Assembly (NCBI RefSeq): GCF_041320605.1
Contig: NZ_CP166679.1
Span: 3,024,001-3,088,000 of the forward strand
Direction: 5' to 3'
DNA: 64,000 bases
Origin: Arenibacter antarcticus
GTDB taxonomy: Bacteria > Bacteroidota > Bacteroidia > Flavobacteriales > Flavobacteriaceae
The notes below the pieces were generated by a model. The model searched no databases. It saw only the letters and a program-made list of their open reading frames with translations, and was not told the DNA's origin. Each line of letters opens with the position of its first letter. The first letter of the stretch is position 1. The position numbers and the translations under genes were made by a program. This document shows positions 17,556 to 26,165 of this stretch, one piece after another.

Positions 17556-19390
17556 AAATCTAAATCGAACTCTTTACGAAGTAGGTCGATCACCGGATTT
17601 TTCTCTCTCAATTTAAGGTATTTTTCTTCTGGGGTAAACGCAAATTTTGTGGCGGTAGTTTCGTTTACCGATATTTCTAGAGTGATAAAATGGTTGTGCA
17701 GCTTTAGCTTTAAGTATTCCATTAGGTCATACTTTTCCCGCTCCACTTCTTTTTTCATGGTATCATTTGGCAATTCAATCCAAATTACAAAGTCGCTCTT
17801 AAGCTTAGGGGTATCAGCATGTAGATTGGATGCTAATATTTTACGTCCATCCTTATCTATTATTTCTACAAAATCGGCCCAATGTTTTTGTAGTTCCTCT
17901 TCGGTAAAATCCGATTTAGGGAGGCTATTTTCATCTATAACCGCTTCTTTTTTGTTGAGCTGATGTTCTTTCTTTGCCTTTAAGCTTGATAGGGAGAGGC
18001 CTGAAACTCGTTTTTTGGTGGACTTAAGGTCGATTTTAGTGCTAGAAATCCCTGAACCTTTGGAAGGTTGAGGAGCAGTTGTATTGCTTTTTACATTCTG
18101 TTGTGCAACTTCTGTCGGCTTGGTAGCCGATGTAGAATTCCCCTCTGTTTGTTCGTTTTTTTGATTTCCCTTTGTTGTGGGAGGATTGTTGCCTGAATGT
18201 TCCTCGACAGGCTTCTGGATGGTTGAGGGATTAGGCTTGGTAACTCCGGAATCGATTTTATAAAATGAAGCCGGAATTATGAAATCTGGACGGTTACGCC
18301 CAATTCCTAGGAATCTAGACTTTTTTTTTTCTCCATCAAAGTCGATGGAGGCTAATTTCATTAGGGTAAGTTCTACAAGTAGTCGCTGATGTTTGCTCGA
18401 CTTATATTTTATGTCGCAGTCATTGGCAATATCTATTGCTTCTAATAGAAATGGTCCCGAAGGTTTTTTGGATTGCTCTAAGTATTGCTTTTTTGCATCC
18501 TCGCCAACCTCTAAGAGGGGAATGGTATCTTGGTGCTTGCACACCATTAAATCCCTAAAATGTGAGGCTAGACCAATAATAAAGTGATGGCCGTCAAATC
18601 CCTGTGCTAGGGTTTCGTTAAATAAGACTAATAGTCCAGGAATATTCCGACCCAAAATAAGGTCAGTCGCTTTAAAGTAAGTATCGTAATCCAAGACGTT
18701 TAAATTCTCGGTTACTGCTTTTCTTGTCAATTTTTTTCCAGAAAAACTAACTACCCTGTCAAATATGGAGAGCGCGTCCCGCATAGCGCCATCTGCCTTT
18801 TGGGCAATGATATGCAAGGCATCGTCTTCCGCTTCAATTTTTTGGTTCTCAGCAATGTATTTTAGGTATTCTGCTGTATCCTTTACGGTGATTCGTTTAA
18901 AATCGAAAATTTGGCAACGGGACAAGATGGTGGGAATAATCTTGTGTTTTTCCGTAGTGGCGAGAATAAATATGGCATGTGCAGGCGGTTCTTCCAAAGT
19001 CTTTAAAAAGGCGTTGAAGGCCGCTTGTGACAGCATGTGTACCTCATCAATAATATATACCTTGTACTTCCCCACTTGAGGAGGAATTCGTACCTGACTT
19101 GTAAGCTCCCTAATATCATCTACAGAGTTGTTAGATGCTGCATCGAGTTCAAATATATTAAAGGCAAAATCCTCGTCATCTGATGCTTCCCCTTGCTGAT
19201 TGATCTGTTTGGCCAAGATACGGGCGCAGGTGGTTTTTCCTACTCCTCTTGGACCAGTGAACAATAATGCCTGCGCCAAATGATTATTTTCAATGGCGTT
19301 GGTCAAAGTATTGGTGATAGCCTGCTGCCCAACAACATCTTTAAATGTTTTAGGTCTATATTTTCGAGCAGATACTATAAAAGGTTCCAA
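17552..19390 (-). CDS. dnaX: DNA polymerase III subunit gamma/tau
   Basis: This clamp-loader ATPase loads the beta clamp and links the replicase to the helicase. The Walker A motif GPRGVGKTTCARILA and Walker B IIDEVHMLS are near residues 48 and 110, followed by the AAA lid, the oligomerisation domain, a Pro/Ser/Thr/Lys-rich linker (about residues 370-470) and a tau-like C-terminal domain. I take the TTG at 19390 as start because EPFIVSARKYRPKTF is the usual N-terminus. The longer reading from another TTG at 19444 would begin inside the putative promoter box. No ribosomal frameshift slippery site was evident for a short gamma form. Confidence 0.93.
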   Translation of the reverse strand: MEPFIVSARKYRPKTFKDVVGQQAITNTLTNAIENNHLAQALLFTGPRGVGKTTCARILAKQINQQGEASDDEDFAFNIFELDAASNNSVDDIRELTSQVRIPPQVGKYKVYIIDEVHMLSQAAFNAFLKTLEEPPAHAIFILATTEKHKIIPTILSRCQIFDFKRITVKDTAEYLKYIAENQKIEAEDDALHIIAQKADGAMRDALSIFDRVVSFSGKKLTRKAVTENLNVLDYDTYFKATDLILGRNIPGLLVLFNETLAQGFDGHHFIIGLASHFRDLMVCKHQDTIPLLEVGEDAKKQYLEQSKKPSGPFLLEAIDIANDCDIKYKSSKHQRLLVELTLMKLASIDFDGEKKKSRFLGIGRNRPDFIIPASFYKIDSGVTKPNPSTIQKPVEEHSGNNPPTTKGNQKNEQTEGNSTSATKPTEVAQQNVKSNTTAPQPSKGSGISSTKIDLKSTKKRVSGLSLSSLKAKKEHQLNKKEAVIDENSLPKSDFTEEELQKHWADFVEIIDKDGRKILASNLHADTPKLKSDFVIWIELPNDTMKKEVEREKYDLMEYLKLKLHNHFITLEISVNETTATKFAFTPEEKYLKLREKNPVIDLLRKEFDLDF

Positions 19391-19441
19391 AAAGTTATGC
19401 TTATAATTAACCCTCAATTCGGGGGTATGATTGTTTGAGTA

Positions 19442-19449
19442 CAAATATA
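19442..19449 (-). promoter_or_regulatory. -7 box (TATATTTG) for dnaX
   Basis: On the minus strand the sequence TATATTTG matches TAnnTTTG. It lies about 50 bases upstream of the TTG at 19390 and overlaps the alternative TTG at 19444, supporting the shorter DnaX. No -33 TTG is seen at the standard distance. Confidence 0.45.
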
Positions 19450-19514
19450 AAAATAGCTTTGTATTATAGGGGCTATTTAATGAAGTTTAGCGTTTTATTT
19501 ATGAACAATTCGTC

Positions 19515-19522
19515 TACCTTTG
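19515..19522 (+). promoter_or_regulatory. -7 box (TACCTTTG) for rnpB
   Basis: TACCTTTG fits TAnnTTTG and ends about five bases before the mature 5' end of the RNase P RNA, the expected distance to a start point. Confidence 0.6.
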
Positions 19523-19526
19523 CACA

Positions 19527-19842
19527 AAGCAGGTCGCCTTATCGCTGTTTCAATTCAATTTGGACAGAGGAAAGTCCGGACACCATAGTGCAGTATAGCG
19601 GGTAATGCCCGTCCGTCGTAAGGCGAGGACAAGTGCAACAGAAAGAATGTACAGGTAATGCTGTAGTGAAACCAGGTAAACTCTATACGGTGCAACGCCA
19701 TGTAAATCAGTGTTTGAGGGCTGCACGCCTGAGCTGAAGGGTAGGCGGTTCGAGTTATTGGGCAACCAATGGCCTAGATAAATGATAAGGAGTCACGAAA
19801 TTAATTTTGGGACTACAGAATCCGGCTTATGACCTGCTTTTT
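19527..19842 (+). ncRNA. rnpB: RNase P RNA, bacterial type A
   Basis: The universally conserved core is present: GAGGAAAGTCCGGAC at 19567-19581 near the 5' end and AGAATCCGGCTTA at 19817-19829 near the 3' end, which pair to form helix P4. The outer ends AAGCAGGTC (from 19527) and GACCTGCTT (to 19840) form helix P1 and are followed by a T run acting as terminator. The length of about 316 bases is normal. The RNA removes 5' leaders from tRNA precursors. It diverges from dnaX. Confidence 0.95.
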
Positions 19843-19849
19843 TTAATGA

Positions 19850-19963
19850 GACAGTATTTTCAGAGAAAATACGTATTCGAATTAATGCCGCCACAGGCGG
19901 TATAGCGACAGTATTTTCAGAGAAAATACGTATTCGAATTAATACCACCGTATGCGGTATTCT
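19850..19963. repeat. 57-bp tandem repeat with hairpins after rnpB
   Basis: Two copies of a 57-base unit start at 19850 and 19907. Each holds a perfect stem GTATTTTC/GAAAATAC around AGA, then TATTCGAATTAAT, then a second hairpin (CCGCC/GGCGG in copy 1; AATACC/GGTATT in copy 2). A third related hairpin, ATGCAGTATGCTGTAT, follows near 19978. The remaining stretch to rsmD at 20147 holds nothing I recognise. The elements look like REP-type palindromes. Confidence 0.8.
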
Positions 19964-20146
19964 CTAGAGTTAACCAATGCAGTATGCTGTATCCTTTTGT
20001 ATTACTGCCATCGTAGAAAGTGTATCCCATCAATAGGAATTATCACAGATTTCTGGCAGTAGCCTATAATTGGATATCTGTTTTAACGGCCAGTTTTATA
20101 TTATTGCTCCTATGGTGAAGTAGGAATTAAGGAATCCTAAACGAGA

Positions 20147-20710
20147 TTATTGTTTGGGAATTTCATTATCCCCAGTCCATTCAAAAAAACTAAATACACT
20201 TCCCCCATATCTTCTTTCATTGGTGTAATGCTCCGTTTTGGAAAGATCGGTATTCTTAGGGTGCTCTATAATTAAAACTCCATTCTCTAAAAGGAGTTCC
20301 TTTTTAAAGACCAATTCTGCAATTTTAAAAAAGTCTTCCAGTGGAAGATCATATGGTGGATCGGCAAATATGATATGCGCCTTTACTGGATTGCGTTCCA
20401 AATAGTCATAAACATCACTTTTAATAACTTGGATAGGGAATTCTAGTTTCTCGGATGTTTCAATAATGAATTTTACGCATCCTGGATCGGCATCTACAGC
20501 GGTAATCTGTTCGGAACCTCTAGAAGCAAATTCATAACCAATATTTCCAGTACCTGCAAAAAGGTCAAGTACCTTTATATCGTTAAAGTGATATTGATTG
20601 TTAAGAATATTGAATAAGGCTTCCTTTGCCATATCCGTAGTAGGGCGAACGGGGAGTTTCTTTGGAGCAGTTAAACGTTGCCCTTTATTTTTACCAGATA
20701 TAATGCGCAT
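20147..20710 (-). CDS. rsmD: 16S rRNA (guanine966-N2)-methyltransferase
   Basis: This 187-residue Rossmann-fold enzyme methylates G966 of 16S rRNA using S-adenosylmethionine. The N-terminal MRIISGKNKGQRL and RPTTDMAKEALFNIL are typical of RsmD; the SAM-binding loop is LDLFAGTGNIGYE near residue 47 and the catalytic DPPYDLPL near residue 118. The length is normal. It begins three bases after the DUF3822 gene, completing a three-gene minus-strand operon. Confidence 0.94.
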   Translation of the reverse strand: MRIISGKNKGQRLTAPKKLPVRPTTDMAKEALFNILNNQYHFNDIKVLDLFAGTGNIGYEFASRGSEQITAVDADPGCVKFIIETSEKLEFPIQVIKSDVYDYLERNPVKAHIIFADPPYDLPLEDFFKIAELVFKKELLLENGVLIIEHPKNTDLSKTEHYTNERRYGGSVFSFFEWTGDNEIPKQ

Positions 20711-20713
20711 TGA

Positions 20714-21550
20714 TTAATGGGAATTTAAAAGTGTGAAATCGATGGATTCTTGCTCCAGCTCCCCAAAATGATAGAGGGTGGTAGTGGAGGGTACAAAAAT
20801 AGAAATATTCTGAATGTAGGTGTGACAGAGTTGGTAAAGGGCATCGTCCTCTTCAATAGCGCCAAAAAGCTTAAGTTTTGTAGTCGCTGTATCCAATTTT
20901 AATTGCTCTAAGGTAAAGAGCAGGTAGTAAATAAAATCTTCATTGGCCGTAAATCTAAAGTTATTGTAAAGCAGTAACTTTTTATTTTGGATAATCGTGA
21001 TGTCCATATGTCCTTCTATCAAATGCACATAGCAAATGGGCTCATTGGTATTGCCATGACTATTAATTAGACTTTTTATCTGCACCGTGCCATTGTGCAT
21101 AAAATCGAAATCACCAAAAAGATCGTAGATATAGTTGTTTATGTTCACGAAGGGCACATAAACATTTACCATTTCCAAATTGTCTATTTCATCGTATTCC
21201 AAGTGGTCATTCGCCAAAATTTTGGCGTTGAATTTCAGGTAATTGGCCAATTCGTCCTTGTTGAAAAGAGCTTTTGGTACTAGGCAGAAAAGGTTGTTTC
21301 TGTGAATAACAACAACTTCTGAAAATTGAATTTTTTGAATTTCATTTTTGTCGAAAAGTTGTTTTATTTCCTTTTGTACGGCATAGGGGGTCAGTTCGTT
21401 TTCGAACTTAATTTTCTCCGAAGCGATCACGGTGTTGGAAAGTGTGTCCAAAACACAAAAAGAAAGTCCATTCAAGCTAACTTGAATGGACAATTTATGA
21501 TATTCCGATTTAGAATCTTCTAAAATACTATAGGTCGTTTCGTTTGTCAT
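20714..21550 (-). CDS. DUF3822 family protein
   Basis: This protein of about 278 residues matches DUF3822, a Bacteroidota family of unknown function found next to rsmD. The N-terminal half (KLSIQVSLNGLSFCVLD...NTVIASEKI) and the central YVHLIEGHMDITIIQNKKLLLYN pattern of paired beta hairpins suggest an actin/ASKHA-like fold without an obvious ATP signature; that is an inference from pattern only. No signal peptide or membrane segment. I take the ATG at 21550 (MTNETTYSI); a longer frame from 21571 exists. It overlaps the upstream gene by 23 bases. Confidence 0.8.
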   Translation of the reverse strand: MTNETTYSILEDSKSEYHKLSIQVSLNGLSFCVLDTLSNTVIASEKIKFENELTPYAVQKEIKQLFDKNEIQKIQFSEVVVIHRNNLFCLVPKALFNKDELANYLKFNAKILANDHLEYDEIDNLEMVNVYVPFVNINNYIYDLFGDFDFMHNGTVQIKSLINSHGNTNEPICYVHLIEGHMDITIIQNKKLLLYNNFRFTANEDFIYYLLFTLEQLKLDTATTKLKLFGAIEEDDALYQLCHTYIQNISIFVPSTTTLYHFGELEQESIDFTLLNSH

Positions 21551-22178
21551 AGATAGATGGCCAATTTCCACTGGTGCTTACCTCGGTCAAAGATCCAACT
21601 TTGATTACATTACCATTAACTTCATCAACGTTGATTTGTGAATTTTCCCTTGCCAATAAGGCTTTGGGTTGGTCATGTAGAACAACATCCTTACCTATTT
21701 TTGCTTCAAATACAGGGGCCTTGTATCCTGCTTTTTCAATAATAGCTGCCTTCATTTCAAATTTCTCTCCATTTGCAGCAAAAGGAACATTCATCATACT
21801 CTTAAAGCGATCGTCTTTTTTAAATAGGGAATCCTTAACGGATACTGTACCAAGGGTATCTATAATTCTTACTTCCCGTAGCATGTCGATCCCAAAATGC
21901 TTGTCATACTCCAAAAATGAAGAATCTCTTTGTTGTGTGATGATATAATTTCCAGTATCCACAAAACTGATCAAGGTATTGAAATCCTTTGCATATCTTC
22001 CATTCGCAGTCTTATATGCCTCTTGGGAATTTCTGATATCCTTTAGACTGGATATTACCTTGGAAAAACGCTCTTGTTTAACTTTGTTAAACTTAATAGG
22101 GCCATTGACAGAATTGTAGATCATAAATCCTAATCCGATACTTACCAGCCAAAGAAAAATTTGTAAAATGGTCTTCAT
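21528..22178 (-). CDS. Membrane-anchored conserved hypothetical protein
   Basis: This 216-residue protein has one N-terminal transmembrane helix (TILQIFLWLVSIGLGFMIY, residues 3-21), then a coiled-coil-like segment (residues 31-55, VKQERFSKVISSLKDIRNSQ) and a predicted periplasmic domain. The helix followed by IRNSQEAYKTANGRYAKDFNTLISF resembles the pseudopilin-like layout of an anchored helix plus small globular domain. It is the first gene of the operon with DUF3822 and rsmD. No enzyme motif is seen and the function is unknown. Confidence 0.75.
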   Translation of the reverse strand: MKTILQIFLWLVSIGLGFMIYNSVNGPIKFNKVKQERFSKVISSLKDIRNSQEAYKTANGRYAKDFNTLISFVDTGNYIITQQRDSSFLEYDKHFGIDMLREVRIIDTLGTVSVKDSLFKKDDRFKSMMNVPFAANGEKFEMKAAIIEKAGYKAPVFEAKIGKDVVLHDQPKALLARENSQINVDEVNGNVIKVGSLTEVSTSGNWPSIYDKRNDL

Positions 22179-22242
22179 TTCTTAAGTGTTATTATTTTAG
22201 TGGTTATCACAAATCTACAATTTTTTTTTAATGCCAAAAGTA

Positions 22243-22271
22243 TTTGGCCTTAAAAATACTGATTATCTTTG
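22243..22271 (+). promoter_or_regulatory. Promoter of the RecD-like helicase gene
   Basis: A -33 element TTTG (22243-22246) is separated by 17 bases from a -7 box TATCTTTG (22264-22271), a full Bacteroidota promoter. The start point would be at about 22277-22279, coinciding with the ATG at 22279, so the mRNA is probably leaderless. Confidence 0.65.
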
Positions 22272-22278
22272 AAGACCT

Positions 22279-23718
22279 ATGAATTCTATATCAGATACCA
22301 ATTTTTATAACTTACTAAAAGACAAATTCCCACATGTTGCAACGGCCAAACAGTCGGTTGCATTACAGCAACTTGCAACATTTACCCTTTCTAAAGAAAA
22401 AGACCTAGTCTTCTTGCTGAAAGGATTCGCTGGAACGGGAAAAACCACGATAGTGGGTACCATTGTGACCAATTTGTGGAAAACTACCATGAAGGCGGTA
22501 TTAATGGCACCTACTGGAAGGGCGGCCAAGGTGATGTCTAATTACTCCGGGACCCAAGCCTTTACCATTCACAGGAAAATTTATTTTCCTAAAAAGCAAA
22601 GTGGTGGTGGGGTGCAATTTGTACTAGCGCCCAACAAACATAGGAATACCCTATTTATTGTAGATGAGGCGTCCATGATTTCTGATAGCCCTGCAGATTC
22701 CAAACTATTGGAGAATGGCTCCTTGTTGGATGACCTTATGACGTATGTTTATTCTGGACATAACTGCAAACTTATACTTATAGGCGATACCGCCCAGTTA
22801 CCTCCCGTACATTTAAATATCAGTCCTGCACTGGATGAGGGCCAATTATCGCTGAATTATAATAAGGAGGTAGTTGAGTTGGAATTGGATGAAGTGGTAA
22901 GACAAGCAGAAGACTCTGGGATATTGGCCAATGCCACTTATTTAAGAGAACAATTGCAAAGTGAGTTTTATGATAATTTTAAATTCTCCGTTTCCCAATA
23001 TAAGGATATTGTCCGTTTAATTGATGGTCATGATATCCAAGAGGCTATAGATGAATCCTATTCGCAAAATGGCAAAGAGGAAACGGCTATTATTGTCCGC
23101 TCCAACAAAAGGGCCAATCTGTATAATGATAATATAAGGAATAGAATCCTGTATTTGGAAAACGAGTTGGCGGTAGGAGATTATATGATGGTGGTCAAAA
23201 ACAACTATTTTTGGCTTAAGCCCAGTTCGGAAGCAGGTTTTATTGCTAACGGGGATATTATGGAAGTTTTGGAGATTTTTGCGATTAAGGAATTATACGG
23301 ATTTAAATTTGCAGAAGTAAAGGTGAAGATGGTGGATTATCCCGATCAAAAGCCCTTTGAAACGGTGCTTTTATTGGATACTATTATGGCAGAAACCCCA
23401 TCTTTGTCTTATGAGGAGGGCAACCGATTGTATCAGGAGGTAATGCGGGATTATGCCGATGAGAAATCCAAGTACAAAAAGTTTTTGGCGGTAAAGAACA
23501 ATAATTATTTCAATGCCCTTCAGGTTAAATTTTCTTATGCCATTACCTGTCATAAATCCCAAGGAGGACAATGGAATACGGTTTTTGTAGAGCAGCCATA
23601 CCTGCCCAATGGTATAGACAAGGAATACTTAAGGTGGTTGTATACGGCCATTACCAGGGCTAAGGAAAAGTTGTACCTGATTGGGTTTAAGAACGATTTT
23701 TTTGTTGATTCGGAATAG
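22279..23718 (+). CDS. RecD-like superfamily 1 DNA helicase (AAA ATPase)
   Basis: This 479-residue protein has the helicase core of the RecD/TraA type. The Walker A motif is LLKGFAGTGKTTIVG near residue 45, Walker B is TLFIVDEASMISD near residue 128, motif III is LILIGDTAQLPPV near residue 168, and the C-terminal motifs appear as YAITCHKSQGGQWNTV and WLYTAITRAKEKLYLIG. There is no N-terminal RecD2 extension, so it is the short Bacteroidota type. It probably unwinds DNA 5' to 3' in repair; the exact role is not known. The ATG at 22279 lies at the predicted transcript end. Confidence 0.88.
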   Translation: MNSISDTNFYNLLKDKFPHVATAKQSVALQQLATFTLSKEKDLVFLLKGFAGTGKTTIVGTIVTNLWKTTMKAVLMAPTGRAAKVMSNYSGTQAFTIHRKIYFPKKQSGGGVQFVLAPNKHRNTLFIVDEASMISDSPADSKLLENGSLLDDLMTYVYSGHNCKLILIGDTAQLPPVHLNISPALDEGQLSLNYNKEVVELELDEVVRQAEDSGILANATYLREQLQSEFYDNFKFSVSQYKDIVRLIDGHDIQEAIDESYSQNGKEETAIIVRSNKRANLYNDNIRNRILYLENELAVGDYMMVVKNNYFWLKPSSEAGFIANGDIMEVLEIFAIKELYGFKFAEVKVKMVDYPDQKPFETVLLLDTIMAETPSLSYEEGNRLYQEVMRDYADEKSKYKKFLAVKNNNYFNALQVKFSYAITCHKSQGGQWNTVFVEQPYLPNGIDKEYLRWLYTAITRAKEKLYLIGFKNDFFVDSE

Positions 23719-23745
23719 CCTAATTTCGCATTAAACTAAAAGCAA

Positions 23746-24318
23746 ATGGCCTTTGAGACCGTTTTAAGCATTTTTTTGGGAATCGGGCTTGCCACTTCGG
23801 TAGGTTTTAGAATTTTTTTACCCCTGTTTGCCTTAAGTTTATCTGCCTACTTTAATGTATGGGAATTAAATGATAATTGGGAATGGATAGGGAGTCTAAC
23901 AGCTTTAATTACCTTAGGGGTAGCTACTGTTGTAGAAATTTTCGCATATTTTATTCCGTGGGTCGATAATTTGCTGGATAGTGTTGCAGTACCTTTGGCT
24001 GCAATTGCCGGGACAGCCGTAATGGTTTCCACAGTTGCGGATTTGGATCCTATTGTAACATGGACTTTAGCCATAATTGCTGGGGGTGGTACGGCAACCG
24101 CCATTAAAAGCACCAATGCCACAGGAAGGCTTGCGTCTTCGGCCACTACAGGTGGATTGGCCAACCCATTAATTGGCTTAGTGGAAACAGTTGTAGCTGT
24201 GGTGATGACTGCTTTGGCTATTTTTGTACCTCTACTTGCCGTAATCCTTGTCGTTGTTATATTGTTTGTCCTTTTTAAACTTTATAAGAAACTGAGATCT
24301 AAACCTAATCCTAATTAA
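23746..24318 (+). CDS. DUF4126 family membrane protein
   Basis: This 190-residue protein consists mostly of hydrophobic helices with Gly/Ala-rich repeats (GIGLATSVGFRIFLPLF near residue 12, AIIAGGGTATAIKSTNATGR near residue 115), the signature of DUF4126, a small inner-membrane family of unknown function. A short basic tail (KLYKKLRSKPNPN) ends it. It lies 27 bases after the helicase gene and may share its transcript. The following 370 bases carry the repeats described separately. Confidence 0.85.
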   Translation: MAFETVLSIFLGIGLATSVGFRIFLPLFALSLSAYFNVWELNDNWEWIGSLTALITLGVATVVEIFAYFIPWVDNLLDSVAVPLAAIAGTAVMVSTVADLDPIVTWTLAIIAGGGTATAIKSTNATGRLASSATTGGLANPLIGLVETVVAVVMTALAIFVPLLAVILVVVILFVLFKLYKKLRSKPNPN

Positions 24319-24334
24319 TATTAAATAATTTTCC

Positions 24335-24694
24335 TGTGAAATGAGGATGACCCAAAGCTGGTCGCAAATACGAATGAAGATATGCGTACCTGACTGCCGT
24401 CAGACAAGTTTACCTGCCGTAGGTAGGTTTGCATACCTGAACTGGAATTTACCTATCGTAGGTAGGCGCAGCCGAAGTATGACCGTTAAAAAACAATAAA
24501 TATCTACATATGAAATGAGCATGACCGAAATCTGGTTGCAAATACGAATGAAGATATGCGAATCGCATATGACCGTTAAAAAACAATAAATATCTGCATA
24601 TGAAATGAGCATGACCGAAATCTGGTTGCAAATACGAATGAAGATATGCGAATCGCATATGACCGTTAAAAAACAATAAATATCTACATATGAA
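24335..24694 (+). repeat. 90-bp tandem repeat forming the kdsB leader, with REP-like palindromes
   Basis: A 90-base unit occurs at 24481-24570 and 24571-24660, differing at a single base, and the first 34 bases occur again at 24661-24694 where they include the kdsB ATG. A diverged fourth copy of the inner part lies at 24335-24386. Each unit ends with the palindrome ATATGCGAATCGCATAT. Each full copy also holds ATGAAATGA and an identical 22-codon open frame (24521-24589 and 24611-24679). Between the diverged copy and the first full unit (24387-24480) are other palindromes: CTGACTGCCGTCAG and two versions of ACCTNNCGTAGGTAGG. The whole 371-base gap is thus repeat DNA. Confidence 0.9.
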
Positions 24695-25418
24695 AATTAT
24701 CGCAATGATCCCGGCTCGTTATGCAGCTTCTAGATTTCCTGGAAAGCTTATGCAGGACCTACAAGGGAAACCAGTTATACAAAGAACCTATGAAGCAGCC
24801 ATCAACACAGGTCTATTTCAGGAAGTTTATGTGGTAACGGATAGTCCCGTTATTTTCGAAACAATAGCCAAAATAGGAGGTAAGGCCATAATGAGCAAAA
24901 AGGAACACGAATGCGGAAGTGATCGTATCGCCGAGGCCGTGGAGTCGATGGAAGTAGATATTATTGTTAACGTGCAGGGAGATGAACCTTTTACAGATCG
25001 TGAAAGCTTGGCCAGTGTCATAGAAGTTTTTAAGGATGACCATCAACAAGAAATAGATCTTGCATCCTTAATGACTAGGATAAAGGATTGGGTAGAGATC
25101 AACGACCCTAATACGGTAAAAGTAATAGTGGACAATCAGAATTTTGCACTTTATTTTTCAAGGGCTCCTATCCCTTATCCAAGGGCAAGGGAATTGGATA
25201 TCCCGTACTATAAGCACAAAGGAATTTATGCCTTTAGAAAAAGGGCATTAATGGATTTCCAGAGATTGCCCATGCAAATTTTGGAGGCTACCGAAAAAAT
25301 AGAAGCTATTAGATATTTGGAATATGGGAAAAAGATTAAAATGGTAGAGACTAATGTCTCAGGGATTGAAATAGATACCCCAGAGGATCTGGAAAAGGCC
25401 AAAAGTGTATGGAAATAG
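24690..25418 (+). CDS. kdsB: 3-deoxy-manno-octulosonate cytidylyltransferase (CMP-Kdo synthetase)
   Basis: This 242-residue enzyme activates Kdo with CTP for lipopolysaccharide inner core synthesis. The nucleotide-binding [20 protein letters not shown] is at the N-terminus, followed by [24 protein letters not shown] near residue 92 and the C-terminal [13 protein letters not shown]. The length is normal. Its start codon lies inside the third, partial copy of a 90-base repeat, so translation signals have been duplicated upstream. It overlaps the HAD gene by 10 bases. Confidence 0.96.
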   Translation: MKIIAMIPARYAASRFPGKLMQDLQGKPVIQRTYEAAINTGLFQEVYVVTDSPVIFETIAKIGGKAIMSKKEHECGSDRIAEAVESMEVDIIVNVQGDEPFTDRESLASVIEVFKDDHQQEIDLASLMTRIKDWVEINDPNTVKVIVDNQNFALYFSRAPIPYPRARELDIPYYKHKGIYAFRKRALMDFQRLPMQILEATEKIEAIRYLEYGKKIKMVETNVSGIEIDTPEDLEKAKSVWK

Positions 25419-26119
25419 ATTATAGCAATATAAAAGTGGTCGGATTTGATGCTGATGATACCTTATGGGTTAATGAAACCTATTTTAGGGATACAGAGGA
25501 AAAGTTTGCAAACCTTTTAGATAAATACGAAACCAAAAACAAAATTGACCAAGAACTCTTTAAAACAGAGATAAATAACTTGGCGATTTATGGTTATGGG
25601 GTAAAGGGGTTTACGTTATCCATGATAGAATCTGCGCTCGATCTGTCAAATAATAAAATATCACAAGCAACCATTGGGGATATCCTTAATCTAGGGAAAG
25701 AAATGTTGTCCCAACCCGTAGAATTGTTGGATGGAGTGGAAGAAGTATTGAGAAAGCTAAAGGATCATTATCGTTTGATTGTTTTGACCAAAGGTGATTT
25801 GTTAGACCAGGAGCGTAAATTGGAAAAATCGGGCCTATCCAAATATTTTCACCATGTGGAAGTACTGAGCGATAAAAAGGAAATAAATTATACAAACCTC
25901 TTGGAGCACTTACGAATTCCAGTATCGGAATTTTTAATGGTGGGGAATTCTTTAAAATCGGATGTGTTACCCATTGTGAATATTGGAGCTAAAGCGGTGC
26001 ATATCCCATTTCATACCACTTGGCAGCACGAGGAAGTGAAATTGAAAGAACATCAGAATGGTCATCTTACCCTGAACACCATTTCTGACTTGTTAAAATA
26101 TCTTAACTATGGCAATTAA
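25409..26119 (+). CDS. HAD family hydrolase
   Basis: This 236-residue protein is a haloacid dehalogenase-superfamily phosphatase. Motif I is [15 protein letters not shown] near residue 11, motif II is LIVLTKGD near residue 124, a lysine appears in [11 protein letters not shown], and motif IV is [14 protein letters not shown] near residue 181. A helical cap domain sits between motifs I and II. It differs from KdsC, which is shorter and lacks a cap, so it is probably not Kdo-8-phosphate phosphatase. Its place between kdsB and the KdnB-like gene suggests an envelope sugar role but the substrate is unknown. Confidence 0.85.
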   Translation: MEIDYSNIKVVGFDADDTLWVNETYFRDTEEKFANLLDKYETKNKIDQELFKTEINNLAIYGYGVKGFTLSMIESALDLSNNKISQATIGDILNLGKEMLSQPVELLDGVEEVLRKLKDHYRLIVLTKGDLLDQERKLEKSGLSKYFHHVEVLSDKKEINYTNLLEHLRIPVSEFLMVGNSLKSDVLPIVNIGAKAVHIPFHTTWQHEEVKLKEHQNGHLTLNTISDLLKYLNYGN

Positions 26120-26165
26120 AATAAGTAATAAAGAGAATAAGGAGTCTATAAGTACTGATCTTAAG

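Noticed and set aside
19550-19765. Minus-strand frame over the RNase P RNA gene
   Set aside because: The stretch is clearly structured RNA with the conserved P4 sequences; the frame is accidental.
24400-24676. Two overlapping minus-strand frames repeating [12 protein letters not shown]
   Set aside because: They are translations of the 90-bp tandem repeat and have no family resemblance or start context.
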